The notes under the pieces were generated by a model. The model ran no database searches. It saw only the letters and a program-made list of their open reading frames with translations, and was not told the DNA's origin. Position numbers and translations under genes: made by a program. Positions 25,683-25,826 of a stretch of 25,826 bases of DNA are shown here, piece by piece. Every line of letters begins with the position of its first letter. Position 1 is the stretch's first letter. The stretch comes from CAYYWV01 sp964475385 (GTDB lineage Bacteria > Pseudomonadota > Alphaproteobacteria > JAAXGF01), in NCBI GenBank assembly GCA_964475385.1, contig CAYYWV010000028.1:1-25826 (forward strand), given 5' to 3'.

Positions 25683-25734
25683 TTCGCCTATGAGGAGGCT
25701 CGGGCCTCGGTCCCATAGACCGTTCAAAGGCGAA
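25683..25734. other. Nested inverted repeats after the atp terminator
   Basis: TTCGCCT (25683-25689) is the reverse complement of AGGCGAA (25728-25734). Inside it GAGGC (25695-25699) pairs with GCCTC (25704-25708) around a TCGG loop, and CTATG/CATAG (25688-25692/25714-25718) offer an alternative pairing. No gene and no T-run is associated. Its function is unknown. Confidence 0.3.
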
Positions 25735-25745
25735 ATGGTCCCACC

Positions 25746-25826
25746 CTCCCCCTGCCCCCTCCCATCGAGGGAGGGGGAATGGCGGCGCGGCCCCGAACCA
25801 TCAAGCCCTCCCCCTCGACGGGGGAG
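25746..25826. repeat. GC-rich palindromic intergenic repeats, second copy cut by window end
   Basis: CCCCCTCCC (25755-25763) pairs with GGGAGGGGG (25769-25777) around ATCGA. A related unit has CTCCCCC (25808-25814) and GGGGGAG (25820-25826) around TCGAC. Both share CCCTCCCC, a central TCGA and GGGGAG. Such C/G-rich palindromes are, as I recall, frequent dispersed repeats between genes in GC-rich alphaproteobacteria. The second unit runs off the window. No gene is seen between 25597 and the end. Confidence 0.65.

Overview
The window is GC-rich chromosomal DNA from a bacterium, most likely an alphaproteobacterium (Rhodospirillales-like is a guess). Four things support this: the ATP synthase F0 operon with separate b' and b subunits in the order I-a-c-b'-b; the order mutY / DUF721 (dciA) / DsbA-like / smc; an SOS box of the alphaproteobacterial type (GTTC-N7-GTTC); and an alphaproteobacterial-type family-4 uracil-DNA glycosylase. 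No tRNA, rRNA, CRISPR array, insertion sequence or phage gene was seen. Most of the content is core metabolism and information processing.

Layout. (1) 96-1913: typA/bipA translational GTPase, facing right. (2) 1919-8696: a leftward block with a chemoreceptor carrying a nitrate/nitrite-type sensor domain, a three-domain NADH:flavin oxidoreductase of the 2,4-dienoyl-CoA reductase / trimethylamine dehydrogenase type, and a cytoplasmic molybdopterin oxidoreductase with no partner subunit beside it. Intergenic gaps here are about 240 bases and one is strikingly AT-rich. (3) 9021-12379: rightward genes for family-4 uracil-DNA glycosylase, a periplasmic lytic transglycosylase and MoaB. (4) 12360-13709: a leftward pair of glycosyltransferase-like genes (TIGR04282/TIGR04283, the 'arsenosugar' pair). 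(5) 13710-13942: a divergent control region with a LexA-type box, an overlapping promoter-like sequence and a 77-base near-perfect hairpin. (6) 13943-17139: rightward PA0069-family radical SAM protein, CPA2 cation/proton antiporter and RNase HII. (7) 17143-18234: leftward mutY. (8) 18350-23042: rightward dciA, DsbA-like protein and smc. (9) 23104-25668: the ATP synthase F0 operon with a clear sigma70-type promoter, a 12-base-arm palindrome after atpE and a strong intrinsic terminator. (10) The last 150 bases hold a structured element and two GC-rich palindromic repeat units, the second cut by the window edge.

How the genes relate. DNA maintenance is well represented (uracil-DNA glycosylase, MutY, RNase HII, DciA helicase loader, SMC, and a possibly SOS-controlled radical SAM protein). 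The molybdoenzyme needs molybdenum cofactor, and MoaB is encoded nearby but in a different transcription unit. The lead I would follow first is the radical SAM control region: an SOS box over the -35 of a promoter whose predicted transcript begins with a very stable hairpin. No undescribed multi-gene defence or mobile system is evident.
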